DNA of 7,487 nucleotides from an uncultured bacterium. GTDB lineage: Bacteria; Bacillota; Clostridia; Christensenellales; Pumilibacteraceae. The stretch spans positions 1 through 7,487 of the forward strand of contig CATKFJ010000175.1 in NCBI GenBank assembly GCA_949747725.1, in the 5' to 3' direction. Within the stretch, counting starts at the first letter, position 1, and each line of letters begins with the position of its first letter. Below are positions 5,619 through 7,487 of the stretch, piece after piece. The translations under genes and the position numbers were made by a program. Below the pieces are notes generated by a model that had not been told where the DNA came from, did not search any database, and worked only from the letters and a program-made list of their open reading frames with translations.

Positions 5619-7196
5619 TTACGCCTTCGGACCGGCGGCTACGATATTTGCGTCGAGATCGTACTTTTTGATGTTCTCGGCAAAGTCGTGCGCAAGCTTT
5701 TTGGCAAGTCTGTCGTACTCGGCTTTATCCGTCCAAACGTTTTTGGGATTAAGGATATTGCTATCGACGTTCGGGCAGGTCTTGGGAATAGCAAGCCCGA
5801 AGAACGGCTCGGTTTCGTACTCGACGTTTGCAAGCGTGCCGTCAAGCGCGGCGGTAACGATAGCGCGCGTTGCCGGCAAACTCATGCGCTTGCCCACTCC
5901 GTACGCTCCGCCCGTCCAACCGGTGTTTATAAGGTAAACGCTCGAACCGTGCTTTTCGATCTTCTCGCCCAACAGTTTGGCGTAAACGGACGACGGCAAC
6001 GGCATAAACGGCGCGCCGAAGCAAGTCGAGAAAGTGCTGACGGGGTCGGTAATTCCGCGTTCCGTGCCGGCGACCTTGGAGGTATATCCCGATACGAAAT
6101 AGAACATAGCTTGCTCTTTGGTGAGCTTTGCAACGGGCGGAAGAACGCCGAACGCGTCCGCGGTAAGGAAAATAACGGTCTTGGGATGTTTGCCTACCGA
6201 CGGCACGACCTTATTGGGAATAAAGTCTATGGGGTACGATACGCGCGTGTTTTCGGTAAGCGAACGGTCCTTGTAGTCGGGCGCATGCGTCGCTTCGTCT
6301 ACCACAACGTTCTCTACAAGCGCGCCGAACTTGATCGCGCCGTAGATCTCGGGTTCGTGCTCTTTGCTGAGGTCGATGCACTTTGCATAGCAACCGCCCT
6401 CGATATTGAATATACCGTCGTCCGACCAACCGTGTTCGTCGTCGCCGATAAGTCCGCGTTTGTGATCTGCCGAAAGCGTAGTCTTGCCCGTGCCGGACAG
6501 CCCGAAGAACAACGCCGTGTCGCCGCTGCCGTCGAGCGCCATATTAGCCGAGCAGTGCATGCCGAGCACGCCTTTTTGCGGAAGAAGATAGTTCATAAGG
6601 CTGAACACGGATTTTTTCATCTCGCCGGCATACTTCGAACCGACGACAAGAATAAGCTTTTTGTTAAGGCAAAGCAGTATAGCCGCCTCGCTGTTGGTGC
6701 CGCACTCTTTCGGATCGAGCTTAAGCCCGGGCACGGCGATAAGCGTGTAGTCCTCTTTGAATTTTTTAAGTTCGTCCGCAGTGGGGCGAATAAGCATGTT
6801 GTTCATGAACAGGTTTTCGGACGCGTACTCGTTGATAACGCGAACGGACACCCTGTACTTGGGATCCGCGCCGGCAAAACCGTCGAACAAATACACGTTC
6901 TTGCCCGAAAGATACTCGCCTACTTTTTTGTAGATAAGCTCAAACTTATCGAGCGGAAATTTTTTGTTCTCGCTGCCCCAGCCTATTTTCTCGGACACAC
7001 CCTTTTCGTCGACAATGAATCTGTCCTTAGGCGATCTGCCGGTATACGCGCCGGTTTCTACAAGGAGCGCGCCTGTATCCATAAGCCGCGACGGCTCGGT
7101 TTTGAGCGCTTCTTCGGTGAGGATCGCAGGGCTGAGATTGCGATCTACTTTTTTGGGATCGACGATCCCGTATTTTTCGATTCCGTATGTTTGCAT
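5619..7196 (-). CDS. pckA: Phosphoenolpyruvate carboxykinase, ATP-dependent
   Basis: A 525-residue cytoplasmic enzyme, the usual length for the ATP-type family, interconverting oxaloacetate plus ATP with phosphoenolpyruvate, CO2 and ADP. Visible motifs: GRSPKDRFI at residues 54-62 (substrate-binding arginine), GLSGTGKTTLS at 232-242 (P-loop), GDDEHGW at 251-257 (metal-binding kinase-2 motif), and the following IFNIEGGCYAK signature. The start at 7196-7194 has AAAGGAG 5 nt upstream and begins MQTYGIEKYGI; the longer frame from 7271 lacks family resemblance and crosses the leader. The gene stands alone between rsmA and a strong terminator, so it is probably a single-gene transcript or follows rsmA. 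In many fermentative anaerobes this enzyme works in the carboxylating direction towards succinate or propionate, conserving ATP; which direction applies here is inference. Confidence 0.97.
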   Translation of the reverse strand: MQTYGIEKYGIVDPKKVDRNLSPAILTEEALKTEPSRLMDTGALLVETGAYTGRSPKDRFIVDEKGVSEKIGWGSENKKFPLDKFELIYKKVGEYLSGKNVYLFDGFAGADPKYRVSVRVINEYASENLFMNNMLIRPTADELKKFKEDYTLIAVPGLKLDPKECGTNSEAAILLCLNKKLILVVGSKYAGEMKKSVFSLMNYLLPQKGVLGMHCSANMALDGSGDTALFFGLSGTGKTTLSADHKRGLIGDDEHGWSDDGIFNIEGGCYAKCIDLSKEHEPEIYGAIKFGALVENVVVDEATHAPDYKDRSLTENTRVSYPIDFIPNKVVPSVGKHPKTVIFLTADAFGVLPPVAKLTKEQAMFYFVSGYTSKVAGTERGITDPVSTFSTCFGAPFMPLPSSVYAKLLGEKIEKHGSSVYLINTGWTGGAYGVGKRMSLPATRAIVTAALDGTLANVEYETEPFFGLAIPKTCPNVDSNILNPKNVWTDKAEYDRLAKKLAHDFAENIKKYDLDANIVAAGPKA

Positions 7197-7208
7197 ATTT
7201 ACTCCTTT

Positions 7209-7261
7209 GGGCAAACGCCCGAAAAATATAAACTTTTTATTTCGCCGAACATTTCGTTCGG
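7209..7261 (-). other. pckA leader with two short hairpins
   Basis: The 89-bp gap between rsmA and pckA holds CCGAAC/GTTCGG (7245-7250 and 7256-7261, 5-nt loop) and GGGC/GCCC (7209-7212 and 7217-7220, 4-nt loop). The second ends right next to the AAAGGAG ribosome binding site. Neither is followed by a T-run on the minus strand, so I do not call a terminator for rsmA. A TATATT hexamer lies between them, but I find no matching -35 box at normal spacing. Confidence 0.3.
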
Positions 7262-7285
7262 TAAATAACACCGTTAATGCGGAAC

Positions 7286-7487
7286 TTACGCTTTACCAAG
7301 CACCGCGGCAAGCCGTTTAAGCCCGTCCGCTCCAAGCTCCTCCGCTCGCGCCGTCGCCCCGAACCCGACCGATCCGAGCGCGCGCGTAACTTCGCCTTTG
7401 TCCATGCCTGCCGCGCAGAGATTATTCACAAGCGTTTTCCGCTTTTGCGCAAAGCATAACTTAATAAACGCGTCGAGTTCGTCGGAC
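7286..7487 (-). CDS. rsmA: 16S rRNA (adenine(1518)-N6/adenine(1519)-N6)-dimethyltransferase, C-terminal end (cut by window edge)
   Basis: The last 66 codons of a gene entering from the right edge and ending at the TAA at 7288-7286. The frame reads DELDAFIKLCFAQKRKT (residues 2-18 of the fragment), then a helical segment and ARAEELGADGLKRLAAVL near the end. This is the helical C-terminal domain of RsmA/KsgA, whose hallmarks are F-x-Q-R/K-R-K-T-L followed by an R-A-E-x-L motif shortly before the C-terminus. The enzyme dimethylates two adjacent adenines near the 3' end of 16S rRNA during small-subunit assembly. The catalytic SAM-binding domain is outside the window. This housekeeping gene marks the edge of the sugar-utilisation region. 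Confidence is good for the family although only the tail is visible. Confidence 0.85.
   Translation of the reverse strand, partial: SDELDAFIKLCFAQKRKTLVNNLCAAGMDKGEVTRALGSVGFGATARAEELGADGLKRLAAVLGKA

Noticed and set aside
5688..7268. A 526-codon open frame on the plus strand covering almost all of pckA
   Set aside because: Its codons are in exact register with the pckA codons, so it only means pckA avoids TTA, CTA and TCA codons. The translation has no family resemblance, while the minus strand encodes an unmistakable PEP carboxykinase.

Overview
The window reads as part of a carbohydrate-utilisation region in a fermentative, probably gut-associated Clostridia-like bacterium. The clues are strong AAAGGAG-type ribosome binding sites, moderate GC content, an ATP-type PEP carboxykinase, and cytoplasmic glycosidases without signal peptides. 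The lineage is an inference from style and gene content only; no marker gene here is complete enough to settle it. Every gene I can support lies on the minus strand, so transcription runs from right to left.

From right to left: (1) 7286-7487, the last 66 codons of the 16S rRNA dimethyltransferase gene rsmA/ksgA, cut by the window edge. (2) 5619-7196, a complete ATP-dependent phosphoenolpyruvate carboxykinase (pckA), closed by a clear hairpin terminator at 5553-5591. (3) An AT-rich gap with a possible promoter, then a PfkB-family sugar kinase, probably fructokinase, at 4392-5306. (4) A 131-bp gap holding a consensus-like sigma70-type promoter, an 18-of-20 palindrome covering its -35 box, and a 13-bp perfect GC-rich hairpin that would sit at the very 5' end of the transcript. 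(5) 2894-4261, a GH32 sucrose/fructan hydrolase. (6) 818-2818, a GH3 beta-glucosidase-type enzyme, 75 bp after GH32 and probably cotranscribed with it, ending at a hairpin terminator at 760-801. (7) 508-756, a remnant of a GH42-like (clan GH-A) glycosidase. (8) 1-466, the N-terminal 155 codons of a GH31 alpha-glucosidase-type gene that runs off the left edge.

Taken together, oligosaccharides such as sucrose or fructo-oligosaccharides, beta-glucosides and alpha-glucosides would be imported and split inside the cell. The kinase would turn the released fructose into fructose 6-phosphate. PEP carboxykinase would work at the PEP/oxaloacetate branch point, often in the carboxylating direction in fermentative anaerobes. 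No transporter or regulator is visible, so these must lie outside the window or elsewhere. I see no mobile element, CRISPR array, tRNA or defence system. The most unusual signal is the control region in front of the GH32 gene.
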